From Nymphaea colorata (lineage: Eukaryota > Streptophyta > Magnoliopsida > Nymphaeales > Nymphaeaceae), in the NCBI RefSeq assembly GCF_008831285.2, contig NC_045147.1:21964981-22028980 (forward strand): a stretch of 64,000 nt of DNA, given 5' to 3'. How positions within the stretch are numbered: position 1 is the stretch's first letter; each line of letters begins with the position of its first letter. Shown piece by piece: positions 22,389 through 33,362 of this stretch. The notes beneath the pieces are model-generated. The model worked only from the letters and a program-made list of their open reading frames with translations. It was not told the DNA's origin and did not search any database. The position numbers and the translations under genes were made by a program.

Positions 22389-24181
22389 GATTAGCACATC
22401 CAACAAAGACGAAAGGCCATACTGCTATGGAACAAAAGCACAATTCAGTAGGCAATAGAACACTTTTGGTAAAAACAATGTTTCATCAAGTTGAGAGTCC
22501 ATTAATTTTTAGCTGTCAGCATGCTAACACAAAAGGTATGACCCTATTCCTTCCCAAGTATTACGGATAAACCCCGTTGCACCTCAAGAAAAATCATTAC
22601 AGTTCACATCCTACGAATGCCTTCCATTCACAAGAATTTGCAACAGATACTATCTATGCAGCATTGTGCAATCTGAAGGACGACAACTCAACTGTCATGG
22701 CCTTGTTACTCACCCGAGCCATCCAGGACAGCACGACCTAAGGCACCCCACTTAGTTTCTGCAGACAAAGTACATCTCCATAATACTTGGACCAAGTGTA
22801 TGAAAAAAGTAGTAAGAACCCTCTCAAATTTGTTGCCTCTAGAGGAGATTTCCATGGCAACAAGAGATGCCTGCTTTTCTATGCTATTAAGTATCTCATA
22901 TCACCAATGCTTAGGGAAATAAAGGGGGAATGGAACACCTGAGTCTGTGTAAGGATAGTAAAGTTTCCTCACTCTTAAAAGGTGTAAAAGGCCTACAAAT
23001 ACTGCCTACTTCCATCCAGGACATGACAGGTATAGATACACAGAAAAGAGCAAGGGGAAATATAAGAAAAAGCCATTTGATATCAAGTTCTCTGAAGACT
23101 AAGACCAGAGATATATCACTTAACAGAGAAAACATTACTGGGAAATGCAGTTGAACAAAGTGAATGTGATGACTCCCTCACATCAAACAATGTTGTTTTT
23201 GCCACCAAAAGAACGTAAGAACTACATAAGGATTCAACAAACTGAATAAGATGGCCTCAAAGTACTTTTTATGCACCATGAGAGGCGCCCAATAACTAGT
23301 AAATGAAATGAAATGTTCAATTCTAATAACTAAATCTGAAAGCTGAAACAGCTAATCCGAGTTTTACCGACAGTATAACTAAAAGATCAATAAAGAGAAC
23401 ACACGTACGTCCAGAAAAAAATGTGGAGATGCCGTAGAAGTAGAAACCAAAACATACACAACGGTTAATTAACCAAGCAATAATACAATCTAAAAAACAG
23501 TCCCAGATCAAGATCTCCCACACTCCAAAAGTTCAATTCCCCGCGCCCCTCGATAACCCAGTAGCAGCCAAAAAACCATAATAATAATATCCGTAACAAC
23601 AAATTACAACAGTGTTACCAGAACCTCGACGAGTCTGAACTTACACAAAAGCAAAAAAAAAAAAAAAAGGACTGAAAAACGCACTGCTAAAAAGACGACG
23701 AAACCACCACAGAATTTAAACCCAAAATCGGCAGAACAAGCCCAGCATCGTACGAAGTACACCAAATATTCTGTAACTAAATTCCGCTAAAATAAAACAA
23801 TCTGAACCATAAAAAAACCAAAAGTCACGTACACCAATCAGCCCAAACATTTAAAAGAATCAGAGCAAACCCTAAGCACGATACTGTGGGGAATAAGCAA
23901 ACGATCAATATAAGCAATGACTGCCATTTAAAACAATGCAGTAGTTAGAAAAGAAAAGGCCCATCAAAAATCTAGAACGAGAAGATATTCAGCAATACCA
24001 TCAAATGGTTCAAAACAAAAATTGGGGGGAAATGTTGATTTTGAAAAGAAGGCGGCAGAAATAAACGGAAAGGAGGACGGAAGAGTGAAGATGGTGGGAA
24101 AAGGAAGGTGGCTAAATACCTCCTGCCTTCTCTTGGGGAATATTGGTGGTCGTCTGATTCAGCAGAGAACAATGTTGATGT

Positions 24182-24215
<34 letters not shown>
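22389..24215 (-). promoter_or_regulatory. MED19 leader: probable 5' UTR exon, leader intron and GA repeat
   Basis: Upstream of the MED19 ATG on the minus strand no coding sequence is seen for 1.7 kb. A probable untranslated first exon ends at 24120 with donor GGTATTT. The leader intron would then run to an acceptor just upstream of 22388, for example CCATAG near 22425. A (GA)n tract of about 32 bases at 24183-24215 lies in the presumed leader or core promoter, as often seen in plant 5' UTRs. The transcription start is not mapped. Confidence 0.4.
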
Positions 24216-24217
<2 letters not shown>

Positions 24218-25446
24218 AAAGAATGATCAATCTGCTTTAACGATGCTCCTTTGAGGATACGGGGACCATGGATTACTCCAATCGATGATGAGTTCAAAGA
24301 CGAGTCGCCAATGGAGAGGTGTCCACGAGAAGGCGACGAGTTTCTCCGGCTTCGCCTTTGTCGTTCGGACGGCAAGAAATGAAGGGCTTGATCTTTTAGG
24401 TGCTTTCCATGGCAGGCTGTTCTTGGAGGGCTTATATTTTCCGTACCTAGATTATGCAATAAAACTTTATTGTTCCATCAACGATTTTTTTTCTTGTAGA
24501 AAATGGTAGTCCGATTACATGATTGATATGAACTAGAAAAAGTTTTTGGTGTTTGGTGATGGAAAAAGAGAAAAATAGTTAGAAACAACCCACCCTCACA
24601 ACGTTCTTCATTTTTTTTTTATTGTTTTTCAATGATCAAATGAATTTTGTTTTATTTTAAATCCTTTTTACGTAAAATTACTTCACATCAAAAAATTTGA
24701 AAAAATAAACTGGCGGGGCAGTGTGAAATCCAAATGAACAAGGAGGATGATACTCTCAAGCACCGATTGTTTTCAGCATCTTATAGAAAAAAAATCGGTC
24801 GTACCTACAATTATGTTACGTAGACAAACTTTTTGATGCATGATCTACAACAAACGGATTGCTATTAATTTACGTAGAAATTTCAAGATTGTGCATGAAA
24901 AGATCCGAGATGTGTCTTAGAACACAAAGGATCAACACAACTAAAACCTCGTTGCAACTTCTTGTTTGCCATATTTTAAAAGATAGTGACGGATATAAGA
25001 AAACAAGAAGAATTGGAAACAAGACGGAACATGTTATTAGCTAGTTACGTGCTTAAAGTTGCCTCTCCATGAACTTAGGTCACAAACTTAGCTCGTATGG
25101 TTCATATACATGAGTTCATCATTTCCAGAGTCCAGCTTTACATCTATTTGATCTCAAGTTCCAAATCCATGATTTTTGTTGTGTCTAAATGTGAATTTCT
25201 GATCCATTTTCTACAACTTTCTCTTGATCTAAAATTCACTATAGCTCAGATTTGTGATATTCTGGCCAGAATATTAGAAAGGATCATGAAAATCAACTAG
25301 CCGCATTTGGCATGAGAAAATCCACAATTGCTTTATTATGGGCTCACAGAACCAATATCAAAACTCGCACTAATGTCACTCCCGACTGCTGAACTCATGT
25401 ATGGGATGAACATCGTTTTAACCAATGAAGTATGTGCACTTACCTA

Positions 25447-25636
25447 CAGGGGTGGAACTAAGGGGGCCTTGCACGGGCCCTAGCCACACTTTAATTTCTT
25501 TTTTAATTTATATGTACATTTTAAAAAAAATTACTTGTTTTATATAAAAATTTTGAAAAATGATATTTCAATTCATATCAAAATTTAGAAAATTTAATTC
25601 GGCTCACTTCATGAAAAATTTATGCCTCCGCCTCTG
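25447..25636 (-). mobile_element. Small CAGGGGCGGAG-family non-autonomous element
   Basis: The ends are imperfect inverted repeats: CAGGGGTGGAACTA on the left and, reversed, CAGAGGCGGAGGCA on the right. The AT-rich interior contains TTACTTGTTTTATATAAAAA. Read on the other strand, the interior aligns along its length with the element at 49384-49560, so this is a dispersed family, here in opposite orientation. It has no coding capacity. No clear target-site duplication was found. Confidence 0.65.
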
Positions 25637-25648
25637 CTCAGCTGAGTT

Positions 25649-25966
25649 TAAGCCTGGGTATCGGCCCGGGCCGCCGCCGGGTAACCGGTACTCGGCCCGG
25701 TCGGGCCCGAGCCCTGTTGTGCGGCCCGGGTCGGCCCGGCCCGGCCCGTAAATAATTTATAAAAAATATTTTTATTATTTTTTAAACATAATAATGTGTA
25801 TTTTATAATTAACAATACATTTTATATTATTAAAAATAATTATTTTATAATTTAAAATATTTTTTATTATCAAACGGGCCGGGCCGGGCCAGAGCTTCGG
25901 GCCCGACGGGCCGGCCCGGGCTGGGTCTTACTGGGTCGGACCAGCCCAACCCGATGCCCACCCCTA
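25649..25966. mobile_element. hAT-type MITE with GC-rich arms and AT-rich core
   Basis: The 318-base element begins TAAGCCTGGGTATCGGC and ends, reversed, TAGGGGTGGGCATCGGG, giving a terminal inverted repeat of about 17 bases. Flanks GCTGAGTT (25641-25648) and GTTGAGTT (25967-25974) form an 8-base target duplication with one mismatch, the size made by hAT transposases. Arms of repeated GGCCCGG/CCGGGCC surround a core of about 130 bases that is almost pure A and T, so the whole element can fold into a hairpin. The short open frame across it (repeating RPGP) is a by-product of the GC-rich arm. Confidence 0.8.
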
Positions 25967-25970
25967 GTTG

Positions 25971-26041
25971 AGTTGCCCATGTATCATTACCGGGCCAAGC
26001 CCTATGGCCACCCCTAACCTAGTTGCTCATATATCATTACC
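25971..26041. repeat. Direct repeat beside the hAT MITE
   Basis: AGTTGCCCATGTATCATTACC (25971-25991) recurs as AGTTGCTCATATATCATTACC at 26021-26041, with two differences. The spacer contains CCACCCCTA, the terminal sequence of the neighbouring hAT-type element. A local duplication of the element's edge plus flank is the simplest reading. Confidence 0.65.
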
Positions 26042-26469
26042 AAAGCCAATTGGCGCCCACCCTCCAAGCCATAACTTTAACTCCCTTTTGATGTAGTGAG
26101 GTCTTTGGCAAAATGTAGTTCATGTGATATCTAAAATATAAAAGCTCCATAGACTTAAAGTTTGAAGAGTTGTAAAGTTAATTACTTGAAGGCTGATGCA
26201 CTGATGAGACTTTCCTCTTTAATAAAAGAAATCGATTTTCTTTTATTGGGGTGTATCTCTTGTCCATATATATATTTTTTTAAAAATAAATTACAACTTT
26301 GCAATCTCTCAATCTAAAAAAAAACTATCGGATAAAAAAGCTTAAAGAAAACCCGTGAAAAGGAAATTGTCAACTAAAAGAATCAGAATGTGATTTAAGC
26401 AATGTGACTGCTATCCTCACACAAGTTTCATTTGTGGGACAGTTTTTAGGAATAGCAGGTTATATCTTA

Positions 26470-26722
26470 GGGTGTCTTTGTTACCACTGATCTGATATGA
26501 GATCCGCGGTGATCTCTGAAATCTCTAGGATTTCAAATTCATGGATTTAAGATTGGACCACCCCTTGCTCTCTATTCGACCTTAAATCCATGGTCTTTAA
26601 CATGTAAGATGGATTTAAGATCTACGTTACAAAGATCCTTAGTTTGTTTAAAATACCGATCTTAAAAGGCTCATCTTTTAATGAAGTCTCGAATCTAAAA
26701 TCCCAAGCTATCAAACGCAACC
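26470..26722. mobile_element. Tourist-like (PIF/Harbinger) MITE
   Basis: The 253-base element is flanked by TTA at 26467-26469 and 26723-26725, the target-site duplication of PIF/Harbinger elements. The termini GGGTGTCTTTGTTA and, reversed, GGTTGCGTTTGATA are inverted repeats of Tourist type. The interior has palindromic GGATTTAAGAT motifs. No coding capacity. Confidence 0.7.
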
Positions 26723-28228
26723 TTAAGGTTCTACTATAAAAAACTGTGTGAAGAGCTAGAAACGACACAAATATGTTTAACAATAAACCAGAAGACCCCT
26801 TTTATATGGACTAAACTGGAATTTAAAAAATTGATTTCTTGTTTATAAAAAGATGAAAATACACATTTGATAAAAACTATAGAACAGGAACTCCACATGT
26901 TAGCTACCTAACATAGAACCTGGCCTTGGAAAAGTATGATCATTGTTAAAAAAAAAAACAAAATATTTTTAATATTATAAGCAAATTGGGCCCCAAAATA
27001 GGAATATTTCGCACAAAAATATATGGGTATCCATTTACCACTAAGAGTTTATCTTTTTTAATCATTTTTTCACATGTCCTGTCCTCACAGACTGGAAAGG
27101 GTCATCTAACTTACGGTAAATTAGTCTAAAGAGGAATGAATGATGAATGAAGTTAGGTGAAGGCCTGTATGTTCTAACTTAGGGAAAGAGGCAATTTCTT
27201 GAGCTAAATTTGAATTTATTACGTTCTCTTAAAAACTTTAAAAAATTCTTACTTAAATAGAAACATTGCAAATAGAGTTTTTATTTGGAACGTACATTTG
27301 CTCTAAATGCTTGCCAATTGTCTATAGTGATGAAAATTGCACATAATAAAATATACTAATATTGATGAAGCAATCAAATAACCAAAAAAAAAAAAGTTGA
27401 GATTTTGACTCATGGAATTGTGTATTAGATTTTGGCTGAACTTGGATTTAAACACATTTTCTAAATCAAATTAGGGCCAGACTGGTAGAGAATCCGATAT
27501 CTGATCCATTTGCATCCTTAAATACCATACCCAACTGATCGAGTCATGTCTCCTTTTCGATGACTAGATTGGATTGAATCAACTTAACGGCAAGCTTATC
27601 CGTGCTTCAAGGGGCGTAGCATTGCTGGTTGGACTGGTGGCCCGGTAAAAGCTTCATGGACGCTACTTTTCCGAACTACAAACAATCACAGACATTATTC
27701 TCAAATTGAAACGAGTAAACCTAAGTTTGCCATGATCCCGAAGCAACCGTTGATCCCAATCAGGGTATCTCGTTCCTTCCCAATGAGTTTAGCTGATTGG
27801 GATCTGAACTGCTTGCGACCCTGACCAAGGCCAAGGCCAAGAAGACCGACCGAGTAGGAGGAAAAGAGGGCTCGGACATATCTGCAAGTCCGACGTGGTT
27901 GGTGAAGGGGAGTGGCTGAGTCAGTTGGCCGTGGCCCTTTGACCGTGGTTGTGGGCTTCCTAACGGTCTGGTGAAGACCAGAACGAGGATCTCACTTAAC
28001 CGATTCGATTTCGCCGTCTCACCGATACGAAACGGTTCGCCAGTCCCAATCAATGTCTTGCTGCTGGATAGCATCTATCTGTGAAACAGCTCACTCCGTT
28101 CGGTGCACGAGACGCGAAACCGAGTCATGCCTCCGAATAGGAGAGCAAGGAAGCCACGGACATGTGAAAGAGCCTGTCTGTGTATCGGCAAAATTACATT
28201 AACATGAGAGAGAGGGAGAGAACGGATC

Positions 28229-28249
28229 GGGGGGGGGGGGGGGGGGGGG
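28229..28249 (+). repeat. G homopolymer, 21 bases
   Basis: A run of 21 consecutive G residues follows a (GA)-rich stretch about 0.8 kb upstream of the first DQD/SDH gene. Such runs are rare in plant DNA, can form G-quadruplexes and are prone to length error in sequencing. Confidence 0.85.
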
Positions 28250-28915
28250 TCCGACTCAGATTCAATTCTGTTGTAGTAATACCAGATCTGGATCTGGATC
28301 AAACAATGCATAGGATTTAAAAGGTGACCCAAACTGCCTTAACCAGTATTCGGGTCAGACCCACCTCCAATTCAAATCTGAACCATTGACTAGACAAAAA
28401 ATTCTTTCCTTTTCACCAACTCGGATCCTTCCTGTTGGGGCTGCTACGAGTTGGATCCGGGTAAAACTGGACCCATTGGATCTCCTAAACGGAACCGGTG
28501 GAGTTATAGCCGAGCGACCTCCCCTTCCAAGTGGGTCCAAACGCCGCTTAGCTGAGCTTGCTACCTCCCCTTCCTCGCCACCAAACAGTTCTCAACCCTT
28601 CCTTGTCAGCTACCTTTCCTCCCTAGTATCGGAGAACTCCTCAGCGACCGATCAGTAGCACACCCTTCAAAACTCCCTCAACCAATTTGTTAGATCATGA
28701 ATATTATCACAGCTAGACATCTAATTTGTCGTCGGCATTCGTTCTTTTGCTGTATTTTTCATTACAACAATCACATGAGAACTCCCCATAATCTTTCTGC
28801 TTACGTCCCCGCGATCCCGCGGTCTTCACCAAATCGCCAACAAATTTTCTCACTCCAAATTTTAGATTCAGAGGCAAAATTTGAAAAGCAGAAATATTGT
28901 TGGGACCTTGAATAT

Positions 28916-28935
28916 GTATATATATATATATATAT
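28916..28935 (+). promoter_or_regulatory. TATA-like (TA)n tract upstream of first DQD/SDH gene
   Basis: A GTATATA...TATATGG tract lies about 115 bases before the ATG at 29049, the right distance for a TATA element with a short leader. It is also a simple dinucleotide repeat, so the assignment is tentative. Confidence 0.4.
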
Positions 28936-29048
28936 GGGTGCAGTTCATTCTAATGCAGAATAATAGTTCCCTTCAACTCAGATAGTGTGGTCGCTAGCTG
29001 CCTCGGTACAGCTTCTCTCTTCGTTGGTGTGACTGAGAAGAAGAAAGA

Positions 29049-32000
29049 ATGGCTCTACTGTGTGTTCCTCTTGTTGGTGCATCTGTGGATCAAATGCTTC
29101 AGGACAGGGACAAGGCCAAGGAGGGTGGTGCAGACCTTGTGGAGTTCAGGGTGGACTACCTCAAGAGCTTTCAGCCTCGCCAAGACTTGGGGGTCCTTTT
29201 GAGAGATAAGAAGCTGCCTGCAATTGTTACATACAGGTAGACCATGCTGGGTGCACTCCGACCATGACTGACTTCGCTTTTATTCTGCTAGTTTCCTTTT
29301 GTCAGAACTTTTTTACGTTTGAGTGCATAACTCAGCGTCGCAAAGCTTTGCAATATTTTGAAGGTGTTTTCTTTCTGCAATACATTTGAAGGAATATGCC
29401 AGATGACATAATGCACAATGTTCACATATGACCATTGTTTCTTCTTTACATCCAAGATATAAACCAAGTCTGTAGGATTTTGTATATATATATATATATG
29501 ATTCATGTCTTGTGTTTTGTATGTACTTCTTCGGATGTTTTCTTGTGAAAAAAACATACGTAAAGAAGGCTTCTACAAGGAGATTGTCGACTCATCAACT
29601 GGCGAATTTGATGTCGTTTCCTGCACAAATGGCACACCCAGTTATGGAAAACAACCGATCCTTTAAAAGAATTCGGTCACCAGCCCCAAAAGTTTTCTTG
29701 GAAGCCTTATGATTGTCAACAGACCAGTCACTGATTCAGAAAGTTTTTTCAACATTGTCTTCTTCTTTATTTACGTTGAAATGAGCTTTGCTTTTTGCTT
29801 CAACGATGACTGCCTTCTCCAAGAACGTCGTCAATATGTAGTCCATTGCTTAGTCAAAGGGGTTCTAGCAATCTAATATATGAGCAGATTATTTGCAGAG
29901 CGATACTGCATAGTTTCCCATTTGAGTATACTGATGTCCGCTCTCATTTTTTCTTTTTGCAGGCCTAAATGGGATGGTGGTTATGCCGAAGTCGATGACC
30001 AGACAAGATTGGATGCGCTCCGTGCGGCTATCGAACTAGGAGCTGACTATGTGGATGTGGAGTTTAAGGTTACTGCTACATTCTTACATTCTGAATTAGG
30101 GCAAAATTTTCAACTAGAGCGTAAAAATGCTTAACTTTAGTTGCAACTTTTTCTCTTTTCCTTTATGCTTCACATGAATGCTCTGTTCTTATCAAACTAA
30201 CTAATCATCTTATTCGTAAGTTTCCTTGCTTTTCAAAATTTAGCGCCTCCAACCACCCAACCTTCATTTCGCATGATGAATCCATTTTCTTACCCTGATC
30301 AAAATCTTTACATATTATTTTGTCTGTAGCTTTTTAGAAGAAAGGAATGTAATATTGAAGGACTGCAGATTAGAGTAGGAAACATTACATGATAAACTTG
30401 GTTTGATTTGATTACGGCTGATTCTTTTGGCAGGTAGCGGAGGACTTCATAAAATCCATATCTGGAAAGAAGTCTGAGAAGCAGAAGGTCATCGTATCGT
30501 CACATAACTTTGAACACACTCCCCCTGTTGAGGAACTGACCGACATAGCTGCAAAGGTCCAAGCCACTGGAGCAGACATAGTGAAGGTTGTAACTGCTGC
30601 GAAAGATATTACAGATGTGTCGCGTCTGTTCCGAGTGCTGGCCCACTGTCAGGTACGTTCTAACTCTTGTATGCTTAATTCTTTTAATGTGAATTACCAT
30701 GTCACGAAGATCTCTGGAAATTCATAAATTGTACTCTTGTTTGCTTTCTACATGTTCCATGTTAAATATTAGTTAAAGGACTACGTTTATGTTATTTGTA
30801 CTAGTTCTGACTTAAAAGTAAAACTGTAAGTGGAAGATAATTGGGCAGCATTTTCTTTTTTGGCATAAGCGTGTACCACTATCCTGCATGAGCATTGTAA
30901 ATGGAAAACTCCATAATAGGCTCTTACTAACATTTCTCTACAAATCAATATCTCAGTGTCCCTTTTTTTACTTCCTACATGGTATATAGAATTGATTTTC
31001 AAGTTAAAAGTAACATGGTGTGCATTTTCCAGGTTCCAATCATTGGGCTGGCTACAGGGGACAGGGGTGTGATCTCCAGGGTGCTTCCCTCGAAATTCGG
31101 TGGATACCTCACTTATGCTGCTCTTGCAGCTGGAAAAGAATCTGCAGATGGGCAGCCAACCCTAAAAGATATGCTGAACGTGTACAACTTTAGACAGGTT
31201 GGGAGGGAAACCCAGATATTTGGGATCATAGGAAAGCCTGTCTACCACAGTAAAGGGCCAGTTCTGTATAACAAGGCATTCAGTTCTGTTGGGCTTGATG
31301 CAGTTTATGTGCATTACTTGGTGGATGACCTCCCCCATTTTGTTGATGTTTACTCAACACCAGACTTTGCTGGATTCAGGTCCACTTCTTCTCTGATAGC
31401 AATGTTCTTATTAGTTGGCAATTGCTTCCTGGTTTAATTAGTCTCAAGTATGCCACAGAAAAAAAGCTTTAAATTCCATAGTTTTCATTTTACAAAAATT
31501 ATATCATTTGAATCTTTCTGCTGCTAGGCCAATTTTAAAAATTGTCGTGTTGTATACACTAAAGTTGACCTTCTATACACTTTGGTATTATATTTTTGTA
31601 GACATCGTCCAGGAAAACCATAGCTTAAGGGCCCACCCCTTCTTCCTGCCCCACTTGTATCATTTTACAGTATAATGGTTTCATACTCACAGTGATTGGT
31701 TTAAAATGCAGTTGCACAATCCCTCATAAGGAGATTATGTGTGAATGCTGTGATGAAGTTGACCCTGTTGCCAAGGTAAATGAGGACATTCTCCTTTCTG
31801 AGGTCATCGGAGTAGTAATATTGTACTACTGCAAGAAATGACCAATTATTTAATGCATATCAATAGTTTGAAGTTCCAATAGCAACTCTAATAGTGTGAA
31901 TATTTCCATAATTTCAATCTAGTCTATCGGAGCTGTAAATGCAATTATTAGACGCAATGGAAAGCTGTATGGGTACAACACTGACTACATTGGTGCTATC

Positions 32001-33362
32001 TCTGCCATTGAAGATGCATTGAGAGGTTTGAATTTTTGTACCTTCTAACATGTAACTAGAAAGTATCACCTTCATTTCCAAATAAATCATTTCTATGCTA
32101 TGACTTTATTGCAGCTGCGAACATTCAAGGCAATGTGCCTGGCGGCTCACCCCTTGCTGGGAAACTATTTCTTGTTATGGGAGCTGGAGGAGCAGGAAAA
32201 TCACTTGCTTATGGTGCCAAACAGAAGGGAGCCAGAATTGTGGTTGCCAACCGCACCTATGGTATTGATGCTGAACCAAGTTTTTCTATTTAAGAGCTCT
32301 GAGCAGGGTCACCATCAACCTAAGTTTAGACAAAAATAAGTTCATAGGTGCACCTATACACTAGATTTTTTTCCTTCCGGTTTATGTCAAGTTATATTTA
32401 TTACTTCAATTTTTGCCAAATTCGATATGCCTATGACCAAGATCTTTCATTGCCACCTTGGCAAAAGAAGGCCTTGGGCTCAAAATTGTTTGCACTAGAA
32501 TCCAACTGGTTCTTGATCATGCATCATTTACCATTAGCATATTACAATATTAAATTAGTTTTGGTCATGGTTTTATTAGGGAATTTGATCTGCCTATTTG
32601 TTAATCTGAATTGTAAACATTGTTGCTTCTTACTGCAAGAGCGAGCGAAACAACTTGCAGAAGCAGTTGGTGGTCAGGTAATTCCTCTGTCTGAACTGGA
32701 AAACTTCCATCCAGAAGACGGCATGATCCTTGCCAACACTACTCCTGTTGGCATGACACCAAAGACAGGCGTGTCACTGATGCCCAAGGTTTGTCTGCTT
32801 TTCTTATACACCCCAGCTTCCTTGTTCATTTGTATGTGATATGTTGGCTATAATTTCCAACTCCTGACTAGTTTTCTTGACAATTATATGAACAGTTGTT
32901 CATGTTAACCACAGAGTGTGTACACTCCTTGTATCTTAATGGGTTTCTTTGCCATTCATGTACATGTTTCTAGCCATGCAAAACACTACTTACATGGCTA
33001 TATATGTTCTTGCTGCAGCATTGCATGAAGCGCTTCACACTGGTGTTTGATGCAATTTATACTCCCATCGACACCAAACTCTTGGTTGATGCAAAGGACT
33101 CAGGATGTATTGCTGTTAGTGGTGTTGAGATGTTCCTGAGACAGGCAAAGGGACAGTATGAGCTCTACACTGATGGTGCCCCAGGTAACCTCACAGATGT
33201 CCTCTTCTTTGTTCAGTTTCATTGCTCGCCATTGCGGGCACTATAGGGCATTCAGTTGCAACTCTATGCTCTAGTTTATGTGAACTTTAGTGAATGATTC
33301 TGCTATTGGTTGATGCAGCTCCTGTTGAAGTGATGCGTGAAGCCGTCCTGAGCAAGAAATAG
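29049..33362 (+). CDS. DQD/SDH: Bifunctional 3-dehydroquinate dehydratase/shikimate dehydrogenase, copy A
   Basis: Shikimate-pathway fusion enzyme: dehydroquinate to dehydroshikimate, then reduction to shikimate with NADPH. Ten exons, 29049-29236, 29963-30068, 30434-30652, 31033-31379, 31712-31775, 31923-32025, 32115-32261, 32640-32788, 33019-33184 and 33319-33362, encode about 510 residues. The type I dehydratase half (about 1-170) keeps the catalytic pair, His122 in SSHN and Lys149 in ADIVK. The dehydrogenase half keeps Lys293 in CTIPHK, Asp329 in YNTD, GAGGAGK, ANRT and VFDAIYTP. The substrate motif usually reading GHSKSP is YHSKGP here (Gly246), and the usual SIGMQP region reads PVGMTPKTGVSLMPK, so this copy is the more divergent. 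An in-frame stop (29034-29036) lies just before the ATG and there is no transit peptide, which suggests a cytosolic form unless an unseen upstream exon exists. Confidence 0.92.

Larger units (their letters stand above)
24216..28911. other. Transposon-rich intergenic DNA
   Basis: No gene is recognised between the divergent MED19 and DQD/SDH promoters. The stretch holds three or more small transposons (25447-25636, 25649-25966, 26470-26722), a short direct repeat and a 21-base G homopolymer, all entered separately. The open frames at 27.76-28.66 kb are proline- and serine-rich, have no known motif and lie close to a simple-sequence tract; I do not call them genes. Confidence 0.5.

Noticed and set aside
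25560-25751. Open frame with repeated RPGP residues
   Set aside because: It translates the GC-rich arm of the hAT-type MITE and has no splice sites or homology.
27760-28332. Minus-strand frames near the poly-G tract
   Set aside because: The run of prolines comes from the G homopolymer, and the rest shows no homology that I can recognise.
28386-28658. Proline- and serine-rich frame upstream of DQD/SDH copy A
   Set aside because: Low-complexity composition without a recognisable domain, and the opposite strand is equally open.
32100-32339. Frame overlapping DQD/SDH exon 7
   Set aside because: It is a frame-shifted reading of the real exon, whose phase gives GKLFLVMGAGGAGKSLAYGA instead.
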